A DNA stretch of 64,000 nucleotides from Psychrobacillus sp042885655 (GTDB lineage Bacteria; Bacillota; Bacilli; Bacillales_A; Planococcaceae). How positions within the stretch are numbered: position 1 is the stretch's first letter; every line of letters begins with the position of its first letter. Below the pieces are notes generated by a model. The model had not been told where the DNA came from. It worked only from the letters and a program-made list of their open reading frames with translations, and ran no database searches. Location: positions 372,001 to 436,000 of the forward strand of contig NZ_JBHVRO010000001.1 of the NCBI RefSeq assembly GCF_042885655.1, in the 5' to 3' direction. The position numbers and the translations under genes are program-made. Of this stretch, positions 52,055 to 61,058 are shown piece by piece.

Positions 52055-52560
52055 GGGGATAATTTGTACTCACACCTATCAAGAGTTATGAATGAAGGAC
52101 ATTCTGCTGTTTTCATAGAAAAGAGATTTATACTTCATAGCCATCCATATGGGTCAGTCCACTGTTGCTGTAACGTAACGGAGGACTGACCTTTTTTTAA
52201 TTCTGTTAAGCTCCTCTAATTATGTTGCGACAGCAATTGTCGTTTCTTTTGTTACTTTAGGAAGATAAACTTTAATACTGCATTAACCAGCGGTCCCGTT
52301 GCACCACCAGCAGTGTTCTCAAGAAAGCTTGACGAATAATTGATGCTCAGTTATTCGTATTCTTAACAAAATCCCAAATCTTATTGATCGGTAATCCCAC
52401 CTCAACCTAAAGCTTTCCGTTTGGCATTCATTTTCCTTCTTTCCATTTCAATATTAAGATCTTCATATTTGTATATGTTCCTTCCATCAAAGGGGGAGTT
52501 GTCCCTTATGCCAGGCCGAATGACAACCCATTAGTTTCGAATCGTAACTGATTTGAATAC
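52055..52560. other. Gene-free region with an orphan terminator and a minus-strand remnant
   Basis: A terminator (GGTCAGTCC 52152-52160 / GGACTGACC 52183-52191, then TTTTTTT) has no gene before it. On the minus strand about 52243-52340 a start-less frame ends NTAGGATGPLVNAVLKFIFL and K, then TAA; it looks like the tail of a small protein. On that strand it runs towards the hairpin, but the hairpin's T run lies on the plus strand. No complete gene seen. Confidence 0.4.
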
Positions 52561-52593
52561 TATAAGATTACAACTAATCATTTGAGGTGAAAT

Positions 52594-53235
52594 ATGGATT
52601 TCAATCCTTTACGTTATCTGGCGATCGGTGATTCCCTTACTGTTGGTATCGGTGTTCCTTTTTTGGACCCAGGATTTGTTGAATATTATAGAGGCATGAG
52701 TCAGCAAAATTTAAAAAAGACTATTTTTTACCAAAAATACGCAAGGTCAGGTGCAACAACAGAGGATGTTTTAGCTATGCTCCATTTCCCGATTGTTACG
52801 AATGCTGTAAAGTGTGCAGATATTATCACGATAACGGCTGGGGGGGATGACTTAATAAATGCTGCTAAAGAATTTTTAATAAATAAAAACGAAGAAAGTG
52901 TATCCCATGCTATTAATCAATCCCAAAATAATTACTCAAAAATTTTAGAAAGAATCCGCCACCTAGACAAACAAGATAGATACATTTTACGGTTAACGAA
53001 TTTATATAATCCATTTCCCGATATACCTATAGCAGATGAGGCAATTAAAGCGTTTAATTCATCGATTAACCGTTTTGGTCTGGAAATGAATGTTAAAGTA
53101 GCGGATCTCCATAGCGTATTTAAGGGGAATGAAAAAGCTTTATTGTCAAAAGGGGGGGTTCATCCTAATGGTGAGGGGTATTATCAAATGGCATTAGCAT
53201 TAAGTAGACTCGGTTATTCCCCGTTAAAAGATTAA
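52594..53235 (+). CDS. SGNH/GDSL-family hydrolase
   Basis: 213 residues, no signal peptide. Block I is AIGDSLTVGIG with catalytic Ser14; block III is TAGGDDLINA, where Gly-Gly-Asp-Asp stands in place of the usual GxND; block V GGVHPNGEGY gives the Asp/His partner. RBS GAGGTG. The altered block III may change oxyanion geometry. Substrate unknown; could be an esterase or thioesterase. Monocistronic; copy E of the repeat lies 120 bp behind it. Confidence 0.9.
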   Translation: MDFNPLRYLAIGDSLTVGIGVPFLDPGFVEYYRGMSQQNLKKTIFYQKYARSGATTEDVLAMLHFPIVTNAVKCADIITITAGGDDLINAAKEFLINKNEESVSHAINQSQNNYSKILERIRHLDKQDRYILRLTNLYNPFPDIPIADEAIKAFNSSINRFGLEMNVKVADLHSVFKGNEKALLSKGGVHPNGEGYYQMALALSRLGYSPLKD

Positions 53236-53354
53236 ATATAATGCTGGTTTGTTTCATAACCATAAACAAATTATCCCTATAAATCATTTCCTCATTAATA
53301 CATTATTAGGGAATTTTAATGTGCTATTGATATGTTATTTATATGTTAAACGAA

Positions 53355-53410
53355 TAAAAACTCATTTTGATCCACTTATTGAACCGTATCATAAGTAAGT
53401 GAGATTTATA
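53355..53410 (+). repeat. Interspersed palindromic repeat, copy E
   Basis: AAAAACTCATTTTGA, spacer, TATTGAACCGTATCATAAG, TAAGTGAGATTTA. The inner stem is degraded but the order and spacing of parts match copies A, C and D. Confidence 0.75.
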
Positions 53411-53660
53411 AAATCAAAGTGAAAGGAATACATTAGACGTTCACTTTGACAATTAAGAATTGTGCTTTAAAAAAATTATGCAAAGTTGGTAAGAAAACTG
53501 AAATACCAAGTTTAAGAATTCATGAACAAAGCTAATTTTGTACTAAAGTATATTTATCCATAAAAAACTACACCTCCAATTGATAGATGTGTCTAAAAAT
53601 TGGGGTGCAGTTCATTTATTAGAGGAAAAGCGTCTGTTTTTTAATGATATCTGATGCCTT
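53411..53660. other. Intergenic region, no gene seen
   Basis: About 250 bp before a convergent gene. A CACCTCCAATTGATAG...AATTGGGGTG pair at 53570-53611 may end the ytbE-like transcript on the minus strand. No ORF with an RBS. Confidence 0.35.
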
Positions 53661-53666
53661 TTTTAT

Positions 53667-54509
53667 TTAAAAATCAAAGTTGTCAGGGTCTGGTCCTACT
53701 CGATGATTTTGATTTAGCTCATCAATTTGCTGCATCTCTTCTTTTGTTAGTACGAAGTCGAATACTGTTGAGTTCTCAACAATTCGATTTTCCTTCGTGG
53801 ATTTTGGGATGGTTACAACACCATTTTGTAAATCCCATCGTAAAATTATTTGGGCAATGGACTTGTTATACTTATTTGCAATTTCTTGTAATTCTAGATT
53901 ATCTAATAATTGACCTTGCATTAAAGGTGACCAAGCTTCTAACTGAATTCCGTTTTCTTGACAAAAGAATTGAATTTCTTTCTGAGTTAAACGTGGATGG
54001 TATTCTACCTGGTTGACCATCGGTTTAATTTCAGCATCGTTCATTAAGTCCTCCAGATGGTGGACTTGGAAGTTACTTACCCCAATAGCCTTTACTCTTC
54101 CTTCTTTATAAAGAGTTTCTAATGCACGCCAAGCTTCCTTATATTTACCTTCTACTGGCCAGTGAATAAGGTATAAATCTAAATACTCAAGATCAAGTTT
54201 CTTTAGACTTGTTTCATAAGCTGCTATAGTTGATTCGTAACCTAAGTCAGAATTCCAAACTTTTGATGTTATAAATAATTCTTCTCTTGGGATATCCGCT
54301 TCATTTATCCCTTCTCGAATAGCTTGTCCAACTCCCTCTTCATTTTCATAAATAGCTGCTGTATCAATACTACGATACCCATTTTTAATTGCAAATTTAA
54401 GGGCATTAACTAGTTCAGGACCTTCCTCTACTTTAAAAACCCCAATTCCAAACCAAGGCATTTTTACACCATTATGCAAAGTAGTTGTATCTTGTATGTT
54501 TTTAATCAT
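53667..54509 (-). CDS. ytbE: Aldo/keto reductase (YtbE-like)
   Basis: 280 residues with a complete AKR tetrad: Asp49 and Tyr54 (SIDTAAIYENE), Lys83 (ITSKVWN) and His116 (LIHWP). NADPH-binding C-terminal motif IPKSTKENRI. It reduces aldehydes such as glyoxal or other carbonyls in relatives. RBS GGAGGT. It follows a MFS transporter by 74 bp on the same strand, and an HxlR regulator is divergent. The same gene set occurs in B. subtilis as ytbE, ytbD and ytcD, which supports the names. Confidence 0.92.
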   Translation of the reverse strand: MIKNIQDTTTLHNGVKMPWFGIGVFKVEEGPELVNALKFAIKNGYRSIDTAAIYENEEGVGQAIREGINEADIPREELFITSKVWNSDLGYESTIAAYETSLKKLDLEYLDLYLIHWPVEGKYKEAWRALETLYKEGRVKAIGVSNFQVHHLEDLMNDAEIKPMVNQVEYHPRLTQKEIQFFCQENGIQLEAWSPLMQGQLLDNLELQEIANKYNKSIAQIILRWDLQNGVVTIPKSTKENRIVENSTVFDFVLTKEEMQQIDELNQNHRVGPDPDNFDF

Positions 54510-54583
54510 TATAAATAAACCTCCAAATTTTTATTATAAGAAATGAGATCGTTCTATATTTGGTGACTTCTCCTATTTATTGC

Positions 54584-55795
54584 TTAGGAAACCACCTCCT
54601 TCAATTTATCCCCTTTTAGGTCTTTTCGTTCAAGGGATGCACTCCAACCAGCAAGGATGGCGGCTATCAGTACCATGAGTGCTCCTACCCAAGAAGTGTG
54701 GATCAGTCCAATAGAGTCTGTGATAATACCACCTAAGTAGGATCCAATTGCAATTCCAGCGTTAAATGCAGCAATATTGATAGCCGAAGCCATGTCTACT
54801 CCAGTAGGTACAAATCGTTCTGCTAACATGACCACATACACTTGTAATCCCGGTACATTCATAAAAGCTAAAACCCCCATTAAGAAAATGGTAATCAATC
54901 CTGCTATTTTAAATGGTGCCGTAAACATAAGGATAAATAGTATCACCGCTTGTACTATAAACATGTAAAATAACGCTTTAATCGGATTATGATTAGCCAG
55001 CTTTCCACCTACCATGTTGCCAATAGCAATCGCAATACCATATACAAGAAGAATTACAGCAACTGTTCCTTCTTTATATCCTGTTATTTCCTGAAGTATG
55101 GGAGATAGAAAAGTAAAGACAACGAATGTTCCTCCATAACCTAAGGAAGTAATAATAAATAGAAGTAATAAGCGACCATTTGTCACTAATTTATACTGAT
55201 CCCGAAACGTTGTACGAGTACCTTTTCGTAAACTAGATGGAATCAGGATACTATTCGCGATTAAGGCTAAAACTCCGATGACAATAATGATGATAAAGGC
55301 CATTCTCCAGCCAAATTGTTGTCCAATAAATGTTCCCAATGGTACACCTGTTACAGTGGCTACCGTGAGTCCTGAAAACATAATGGATATGGCACTAGCT
55401 CTTCGATTTTCTGGTACTAAATCTGCAGCGATGGTCGAACCAATGGACATAAAAACTCCATGTGAAAAGGCAGAAATAACACGAGCAACAAGTAATACAC
55501 CGATGCTTGTCGCACTAGCTGCAATACTATTGCCTATAATAAAAATAACCATAATCCAAAGTAGTAATGATTTTCGTGACATACTAGAGGTAATAGATGT
55601 TAGAATCGGTGCCCCAAAAGTTACTCCTAATGCATATAAGGAAACTGTTAAGCCTGCTGTCGTAACAGATATTTGTAAATCATTCGCTATCAATGGTAAT
55701 AGGCCAACACTGATAAATTCTGTTGTTCCTATTGCAAATGCACTGATAGCTAAAGCTAATAGAGCTAATGTGCTTTGTTTTTTATCTAAAGGCAT
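54584..55795 (-). CDS. ytbD: MFS transporter (YtbD-like, AraJ-type exporter)
   Basis: 403 residues with twelve membrane helices (LALLALAISAFAIGTTEFISVGLLP at the start is the AraJ/YdhP pattern) and the inner-loop sequence RVISAFSHGVFMS. DHA1-type exporters of this group expel sugars, purines or toxic compounds. RBS AAGGAGGAG. Likely an operon with ytbE under the divergent HxlR regulator. No terminator lies between the two genes. Confidence 0.92.
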   Translation of the reverse strand: MPLDKKQSTLALLALAISAFAIGTTEFISVGLLPLIANDLQISVTTAGLTVSLYALGVTFGAPILTSITSSMSRKSLLLWIMVIFIIGNSIAASATSIGVLLVARVISAFSHGVFMSIGSTIAADLVPENRRASAISIMFSGLTVATVTGVPLGTFIGQQFGWRMAFIIIIVIGVLALIANSILIPSSLRKGTRTTFRDQYKLVTNGRLLLLFIITSLGYGGTFVVFTFLSPILQEITGYKEGTVAVILLVYGIAIAIGNMVGGKLANHNPIKALFYMFIVQAVILFILMFTAPFKIAGLITIFLMGVLAFMNVPGLQVYVVMLAERFVPTGVDMASAINIAAFNAGIAIGSYLGGIITDSIGLIHTSWVGALMVLIAAILAGWSASLERKDLKGDKLKEVVS

Positions 55796-55936
55796 TTTTC
55801 TCCTCCTTAATAATTTGGTAATGTATGAACGATCTTGTTTTAAGTAAACTAAAAAATAATTACATTAAAACTCGACCGATAAATGCTATTATGATACATA
55901 TAAAATAAATAGAGAAGTACGCACTTAATAGTATTA

Positions 55937-55975
55937 TAGGAACTTTAAAGTACTATAGGTACTTATAAGTTCCTA
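55937..55975. promoter_or_regulatory. Nested palindrome, likely HxlR operator
   Basis: An outer TAGGAACTT (55937-55945) / AAGTTCCTA (55967-55975) and an inner AAGTAC (55948-55953) / GTACTT (55959-55964) lie between the divergent ytbD-like and ytcD-like genes. Such palindromes are usual for HxlR self-regulation. Confidence 0.6.
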
Positions 55976-55995
55976 TACATGAGGAGGAAATATAT

Positions 55996-56367
55996 ATGAA
56001 GAAAAAGAAATACAATATTTCAGTAGAAGCAACGTTGGAAGTGATAGGAGGAAAGTGGAAATGTGTGATTCTATGCCATTTAACAAATGGTAAGAAACGA
56101 ACAAGTGAATTGAAACGTCTTATGCCAGATATTACACAGAAGATGTTAACCCAACAATTACGCGAATTAGAGGTAGATGGAGTCATTAATAGAATTGTTT
56201 ATAATCAAGTTCCTCCAAAAGTGGAGTATGAGCTAAGTGAATATGGTTGGAGCTTACAAGGTATCTTAAATTCGCTATGTACATGGGGAGAAAAGCATAT
56301 TATCAAAGTATATGGCGATACATTTGATGTCCTGGAAGAGAACGTTCTAAATGAACATCTAAAGTAA
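55996..56367 (+). CDS. ytcD: HxlR-family transcriptional regulator (YtcD-like)
   Basis: 123 residues with the HxlR winged helix: ATLEVIGGKWKCVILCHL, then ITQKMLTQQLRELEVDGVINR and VEYELSEYGWSL. No Cys redox sensor of the YodB type is evident in the usual N-terminal position; the Cys in KWKCVILC lies inside the first helices. RBS GGAGGAA. It likely represses the divergent ytbD-ytbE unit through the palindrome at 55937-55975. Confidence 0.92.
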   Translation: MKKKKYNISVEATLEVIGGKWKCVILCHLTNGKKRTSELKRLMPDITQKMLTQQLRELEVDGVINRIVYNQVPPKVEYELSEYGWSLQGILNSLCTWGEKHIIKVYGDTFDVLEENVLNEHLK

Positions 56368-56820
56368 TGAACAAGGGAATTAGAGAATATTTCTTTCCTA
56401 TTCTGTATATAACACCCTTTCAGATGGCAGCTGTATCAGAATTGTTCCTTGCTTGCTATCCTTCTATGGTTTAGGAACGATCCTGATAAACATATGTTTT
56501 TGAAAAAATTGTTCTACCAATAGGAAAAACGTTAAGGGTATTAAAAAAGGCTGTTTTCTAAATGATTGTTGTTTTTGGATGGGGCAGAAGCCTGAATCAA
56601 GGGAAAAGAGCAAAAGCGGCAACTTTAATGGGTTTAACAAAAGATTATCAAAATAGCCCATCAAGCTACCCTGATAATCTTTTGTTATTTTTCATATGTC
56701 TAATCTTCTCTTTATCCAGAGTAACAAACAAGGTATTCTGCTAAATATAAATCACCAACTCCGGTTTCGCCAGGTTGGCTTCTTCACTTGCTTAAGCACC
56801 GTATAATCCAACGACACCGA
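56368..56820. other. Gene-poor region with a hairpin and possible remnants
   Basis: No supported gene. AACAAAAGATTATCA (56636-56650) and its perfect complement (56672-56686) form a 15-bp stem followed by ATTTTTC, a terminator-like element. Overlapping open frames of about 60 codons on both strands lack RBSs. Confidence 0.4.
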
Positions 56821-56831
56821 AGCGGAAACAT

Positions 56832-57623
56832 CTAGTTTAAATCCATCGTTCCTTTTACTCTCGATAAGTATTCTGCATGTTTTATAAATACAAAACTAAT
56901 AACAAAGAAACAGCACCCTAACAAAAATTCTTCTCCCAATAGAGTTAATACAAGTGAATAATCTCCTTCATTTAGGATTGCCTTCGTTAACTGAACCCCT
57001 CTTGTCAATGGAATGAATTGCGAAAAATGGCCTAACCATTCAGGCATAATCGAATGCGGGTAGTTTGCACCACTCAATAATAACAAAATACTCGCTAGTA
57101 AATTGGACAATAAATGCATCGAAGGCGTCCAAAGACAAAAGCAACCAACAATTAACCCAAGTCCACATGCAGAAAAGATAGACACAGCCCATACGAATGA
57201 CAAAGGTAAAAGAGCTTCAAAAGGAATGGAAACTTGGAAAATAATGATTCCAAATAAAAGCCCAAGTCCAGAAGTAATTAACCCATTCAAAACATGTGCA
57301 ATAGATCTAGATAAGAATAGACCTGCTTTATTTACAGGGGACGTCATAACAAGTTGCAGTGTACCCATCCCTCTATCCGAAGTAATAACGGACATAATGC
57401 CAAAAACGGAATTCATGACACAAAGAAGAAGTGCGTTGGAACCAATATAACCAGAAAGACCTTCACCTTTGTATACATAGTTTACTAGAACAGAAAAAAA
57501 TAAAAGCTGACTGAGTGGGTTTAACACCATTACAAGCAAATATACTTTTGGGTCTAACCAACCAAATAATGCTTTATATGATAATAAACTGTGGCGACCA
57601 AATCGCTCCAAACATTCTATCAT
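56832..57623 (-). CDS. ABC-2 type transporter permease (second)
   Basis: 263 residues, about six membrane helices. Pattern GSNALLLCVMNSVFGIMSVITSDRGMGTLQLVMTSPVNK is that of ABC-2 exporters (ABC2_membrane). Its ATG directly follows the stop of the first permease, so coupling is tight. With the other permease and the ATPase it forms a heteromeric exporter. Substrate unknown. RBS GGGGGTG upstream. Confidence 0.9.
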   Translation of the reverse strand: MIECLERFGRHSLLSYKALFGWLDPKVYLLVMVLNPLSQLLFFSVLVNYVYKGEGLSGYIGSNALLLCVMNSVFGIMSVITSDRGMGTLQLVMTSPVNKAGLFLSRSIAHVLNGLITSGLGLLFGIIIFQVSIPFEALLPLSFVWAVSIFSACGLGLIVGCFCLWTPSMHLLSNLLASILLLLSGANYPHSIMPEWLGHFSQFIPLTRGVQLTKAILNEGDYSLVLTLLGEEFLLGCCFFVISFVFIKHAEYLSRVKGTMDLN

Positions 57624-58409
57624 TTAATACACCCCCAACTTTCCAAGAATTCTTGCTTTCTTTTCTACTGCTTTATAACAAAAAACGCCTAGTACCACGT
57701 AAATTATTGTTAGAAACAGTAAAACAATCAATGGTTTTCCGATTAATGAAAAAGTGGCATTTTCCATAGTTACTTCACGAAGCAACTCGATTGCCCACGT
57801 CGGAGGGAGAATATAAGAAATTGGTTTAACCCATATTGGCAAAATCGCAACAGGAAACATAAAACCGCAAATTAAATAAATAGGATACTCAATGAAGTTC
57901 ATAAGCGCTTCCGCTTGTCGAGATAATGTAAATGCTAGTGACAGGAAAAAAGAAAAAACAGATAAAGCAAAAAATACAAAAATAAGAGAACCTATAAAAA
58001 ATAAAGGATGGACGATAGAAACTTCAACTCTAAAAATGAGGACTAGGTAGATAAAAGATATAATCATCGAAAGTAATCCCCAAAGTGTATTCCCAATAAT
58101 TTTTCCTACTAAAATGATGGAGAAGGAAGTAGGGGACACAAAAATAATTTCCAAAGTCCCGTAGTAACGTTCTCGATTCACATCGCTTGCAGATGAATAA
58201 ACTATGGAAGACCAAAGTGCCATGAATCCAGAGCCGAGTACAACATATTGAAAGATCTTCTCCGGAGACTCAGAGCCATAAATAAAAAACGAAATTGTCG
58301 CAAGAAAGAGGGGGGATATCCAAATAATAAACTGAAACATAGGCCGCGCAATAGATAGTCCCATATGAACCTTTATTGTATGAAGTAATGCTCTTATAGT
58401 TGGATTCAT
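57624..58409 (-). CDS. ABC-2 type transporter permease (first)
   Basis: 261 residues, about six helices; conserved RERYYGTLEIIFVSPTSFSIILVGKI and the late GFMFPVAILPIW segment mark the ABC-2 family. The stop of the ATPase gene overlaps its RBS region (GGAGGAAAATGAC before ATG). Middle gene of the three-gene exporter operon. Confidence 0.92.
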   Translation of the reverse strand: MNPTIRALLHTIKVHMGLSIARPMFQFIIWISPLFLATISFFIYGSESPEKIFQYVVLGSGFMALWSSIVYSSASDVNRERYYGTLEIIFVSPTSFSIILVGKIIGNTLWGLLSMIISFIYLVLIFRVEVSIVHPLFFIGSLIFVFFALSVFSFFLSLAFTLSRQAEALMNFIEYPIYLICGFMFPVAILPIWVKPISYILPPTWAIELLREVTMENATFSLIGKPLIVLLFLTIIYVVLGVFCYKAVEKKARILGKLGVY

Positions 58410-58410
58410 G

Positions 58411-59385
58411 TCATTTTCCTCCTATAATGCTTACATATACATCCTCAAGAGAAGGTTTCATAATGGATAAATCCATTATTTCTTCATCCTCCATCAAATC
58501 ATATATCAATGGAATAACCGCCTGCGGTTCATTTGTATGCAATCGAATGTTCGTGAAATAGTCTTGGTGTTCAATTTGGACATGGTGAATATTTGTGAGT
58601 GTTGCTAATAAATCTAATTTCTCGTCCTTAGCTCCAATAATTTTGCACTCAATAATAGATATTTGATCCGTTTTCTTTTTGAGATTTTGTGGGGTATCAA
58701 TTGCAACAAGCTGCCCTTTATCAATAAAAGCAATACGGTCACAAAGCTCATCTGCTTCATACATATAGTGTGTAGTTAAGAGAATCGTTGTTCCGCTATC
58801 ATTTAGTTGCCGTAAAATTTCTCTAAGTTTTCTTGCACTTACTGGATCAAGTCCTATAGAAGGTTCATCGAGAAATAAGATTTCTGGTTTATTAACTAGT
58901 CCCCTTGCAATTTGCAATCGCTGTTTCATCCCTTTTGAAAATGTCTCGACTTTTTGATTAGCGACGTCCTGTAAACCAACCAATGCTAGCAAATCATTAA
59001 TTCTTTGCCTTTGTTCATGACGAGGTACTTTATATAAATCAGAAAAATAAGCTAAATTATCATAAGCAGATAATCTCCAATATAAGTTACGTTCTCCACC
59101 AAGTATGAAATTGATATGTGGTCGCAGCTGCATATGCTCTGTTACAGGATCAAGTCCCATGACAGAAACTTTTCCTGTCGTTGGTATTAACATCGTCGTT
59201 AAGATTTTAATCATAGTAGTTTTGCCAGCTCCATTTGGCCCAAGCAATCCGAAAATTTCTCCTTTATTAACAGAGAATGAAATTCCTTTTAAAGCCTCTA
59301 CTTCCTTTTTCTTTTTACGAATTAAACCAACTTCTGTCTTGTAGCTTCTTTTTACATTCGAAACATCGATTATACAATTACTCAT
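58411..59385 (-). CDS. ABC transporter ATP-binding protein
   Basis: 324 residues from MSNCIIDVSNVKRSYKTE; GAGGGG sits about 9 nt upstream, preferred over the GTG at 59394. Walker A GPNGAGKTT (49-57), signature FSKGMKQRLQIARGL, Walker B PEILFLDEPSIGLDP and H-loop TTHYMYEADEL. The C-terminal 80 residues are an extra regulatory domain often seen in DrrA/NatA-like exporters. The upstream region carries one copy of the TATCTTATAA operator half also found before the arsR-type gene. Confidence 0.95.
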   Translation of the reverse strand: MSNCIIDVSNVKRSYKTEVGLIRKKKKEVEALKGISFSVNKGEIFGLLGPNGAGKTTMIKILTTMLIPTTGKVSVMGLDPVTEHMQLRPHINFILGGERNLYWRLSAYDNLAYFSDLYKVPRHEQRQRINDLLALVGLQDVANQKVETFSKGMKQRLQIARGLVNKPEILFLDEPSIGLDPVSARKLREILRQLNDSGTTILLTTHYMYEADELCDRIAFIDKGQLVAIDTPQNLKKKTDQISIIECKIIGAKDEKLDLLATLTNIHHVQIEHQDYFTNIRLHTNEPQAVIPLIYDLMEDEEIMDLSIMKPSLEDVYVSIIGGK

Positions 59386-59412
59386 ACAAAGCACCCCTCA
59401 ATATTAGATGAT

Positions 59413-59422
59413 TATCTTATAA
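59413..59422 (-). promoter_or_regulatory. ArsR operator half site before the ABC exporter
   Basis: TATCTTATAA here is identical to one arm of the perfect palindrome at 60584-60605. A looser TATATTATAAG lies just beside it (59430-59440). It suggests joint control by the ArsR-type regulator. Confidence 0.5.
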
Positions 59423-59474
59423 GAAGACTATATTATAAGTGATGTAATTGTCAATCACATTTTTTATTGGAAAT

Positions 59475-59518
59475 CAAAAAAGCCCAATCTGATTAAATCA
59501 GACTGGACTAAATGCCGG
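59475..59518 (-). terminator. Terminator after the ArsR-type regulator
   Basis: On the minus strand CAGTCTGATTT / AAATCAGATTG-type arms are followed by GGGCTTTTTTG. It overlaps the last codons' downstream region. Confidence 0.75.
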
Positions 59519-60545
59519 GGGATATAAATTTTTGGATTTCATTAAAAGTAGATTGCGTATGTTCCTGATTACTTGAAAAGTATTTAATCGTACCAACTTT
59601 CTCCTCTTTAACAAAGCCTGCTTTTTTTAAAATTTCCAAATGGTGTGAGACAGTTGCAGTAGTTATTCCTAAATATTCAGCGAGCTTCGCGCCATACTCC
59701 TTGTTGCTTGAAAGCATCCGTAATATTAAGAGTCGGTTATGATCAGAAAGAGCTTTCAATTGTAAAGACAAATCCACACTAGTCTCTCGATTATCAGATA
59801 ATGGAGCAGCACATCCGTATAACACGATACAAATATCTGAATTGAAAATACGCATTCGATGAGGTGTAAAATAATACGAAGGAATAAAATAATACATTTT
59901 ATAAAGACTTGTTCGTTTAAATGCTTTCCCCATGACGTACTGAGCTAAAGCCAGTGGTTCTAACGCAATGGATTTCAAATCAACGATTGCTTTATCTAGC
60001 AATTCTTTTCTTTTATTTATCGCTTGTTCTAAAACCTTCGAGTGAGTAACCTTAAACTGCAGTTTAGAAATTTGGTCACGATAAAACGCTATATTTGATA
60101 TAAAATCAAAAATAAAATGACGTTTTTCTTCAGAATCCCACAGAATATGCTCATCAATAGAATGTAATAAAGAAGGTGTTTCCAGCAATTTTTCAATTTG
60201 TGTTAACGGAACTGCCTCTCCTAAAAAGTGATATACATAATCTTCGTCGCTCAAATTAGATACCTTTTCTTGAAACAAATCAACATCATAAAAGTAAGGA
60301 CAAGGTAGAAGTAGATTTAAAATTTGTAAGAAGTCCCACTCTGTTTTCTCACGCCATTGACCAATAAAATCCTGTGAATCTTTCGATAACTCTTTTATTA
60401 ACAGAGCATGATCCGATTTTGCATACTCATGCTGACTTGATTCTATTAACGAAGAAAGTAGAGCTATCCCTTCAACTAAAGGAGAAAAAAAGTGCTCTAC
60501 AATCTCCTTACCATTCTTACTTTTTTCATCTATCTCTGAAGCCAT
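59508..60545 (-). CDS. ArsR-family regulator with long N-terminal domain
   Basis: 345 residues; the first 245 form an uncharacterised helical sensor-like domain (DUF5937-like), the C-terminal 250-345 is an ArsR/SmtB winged helix (LKALSDHNRLLILRMLSSN, EYGAKLAEYLGITTATVSHHLEILKKAGFV). No clear metal-binding Cys pair is in the winged helix, so the effector may be a small molecule. RBS GTGGAGG. It is upstream of the ABC exporter on the same strand and shares its operator sequence, so it probably controls it and itself. Confidence 0.9.
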   Translation of the reverse strand: MASEIDEKSKNGKEIVEHFFSPLVEGIALLSSLIESSQHEYAKSDHALLIKELSKDSQDFIGQWREKTEWDFLQILNLLLPCPYFYDVDLFQEKVSNLSDEDYVYHFLGEAVPLTQIEKLLETPSLLHSIDEHILWDSEEKRHFIFDFISNIAFYRDQISKLQFKVTHSKVLEQAINKRKELLDKAIVDLKSIALEPLALAQYVMGKAFKRTSLYKMYYFIPSYYFTPHRMRIFNSDICIVLYGCAAPLSDNRETSVDLSLQLKALSDHNRLLILRMLSSNKEYGAKLAEYLGITTATVSHHLEILKKAGFVKEEKVGTIKYFSSNQEHTQSTFNEIQKFISPGI

Positions 60546-60583
60546 AAAATCCCTCCACTAACCATCTCTTCCGTTCATTTGAA

Positions 60584-60605
60584 TTATAAGATACTTATCT
60601 TATAA
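60584..60605. promoter_or_regulatory. ArsR operator palindrome
   Basis: TTATAAGATA-CT-TATCTTATAA, a perfect 10-bp palindrome with a 2-nt spacer, 40 bp before the arsR-type start. Confidence 0.7.
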
Positions 60606-60905
60606 AAGAAAGAATAAAGATGAGAGGGGATTGCTGTAACAATGGCGAATATCGTTCAATAAATATGAAGACTTTGGCTCACTTTTATTTGTCCTTATTG
60701 TAAATATACTTGAAAGTGCGCTATATACATTCTTTTTATGGATACTTTTTAAGATATTTAACATATTCTGGATTCCGAAATGTTGAAAAGGGTCAAGTGA
60801 AAGGTACTAGATACATGTACAATGAATGGTTTTGGGATCTCGTTGAATTCTGAAGTGTGTCAGAACCTGGTACCCGACACTAATAAGGGGCTTTTGTTAA
60901 CTGAT
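60606..60905. other. Intergenic region with a REP-like palindrome and a coding remnant
   Basis: AAGTGTGTCAGAACCTGG then TACCCGACACT at about 60852-60882 is an imperfect palindrome like the GTGTCAGG...CTGACAC elements found beside RAYT-type transposases in bacilli. Before it, a start-less frame reads GFRNVEKGQVKGTRYMYNEW, FWDLVEF and TGA at about 60851. No transposase is present. Confidence 0.35.
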
Positions 60906-60908
60906 GAT

Positions 60909-60932
60909 TGATCGCTTTTGCGATCTTTTTTT
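60909..60932 (+). terminator. Terminator-like hairpin
   Basis: GATCGC-TTTT-GCGATC followed by seven T residues. It has no intact gene before it. Confidence 0.7.
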
Positions 60933-61058
60933 GTTGAATTAACATTTCTGGTTAATCGGATGAAAGTCAACCTCTCGTTGTAAAATAATTTACATCAAGT
61001 TAGGGAATTGAAATGGCAAAAGAGTCATATAAAACTATGAAAGGAGGAGAGTGATAAA

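Noticed and set aside
55278..55847. 189-codon antisense frame in the MFS gene
   Set aside because: Shadow of a well-supported transporter, without an RBS.
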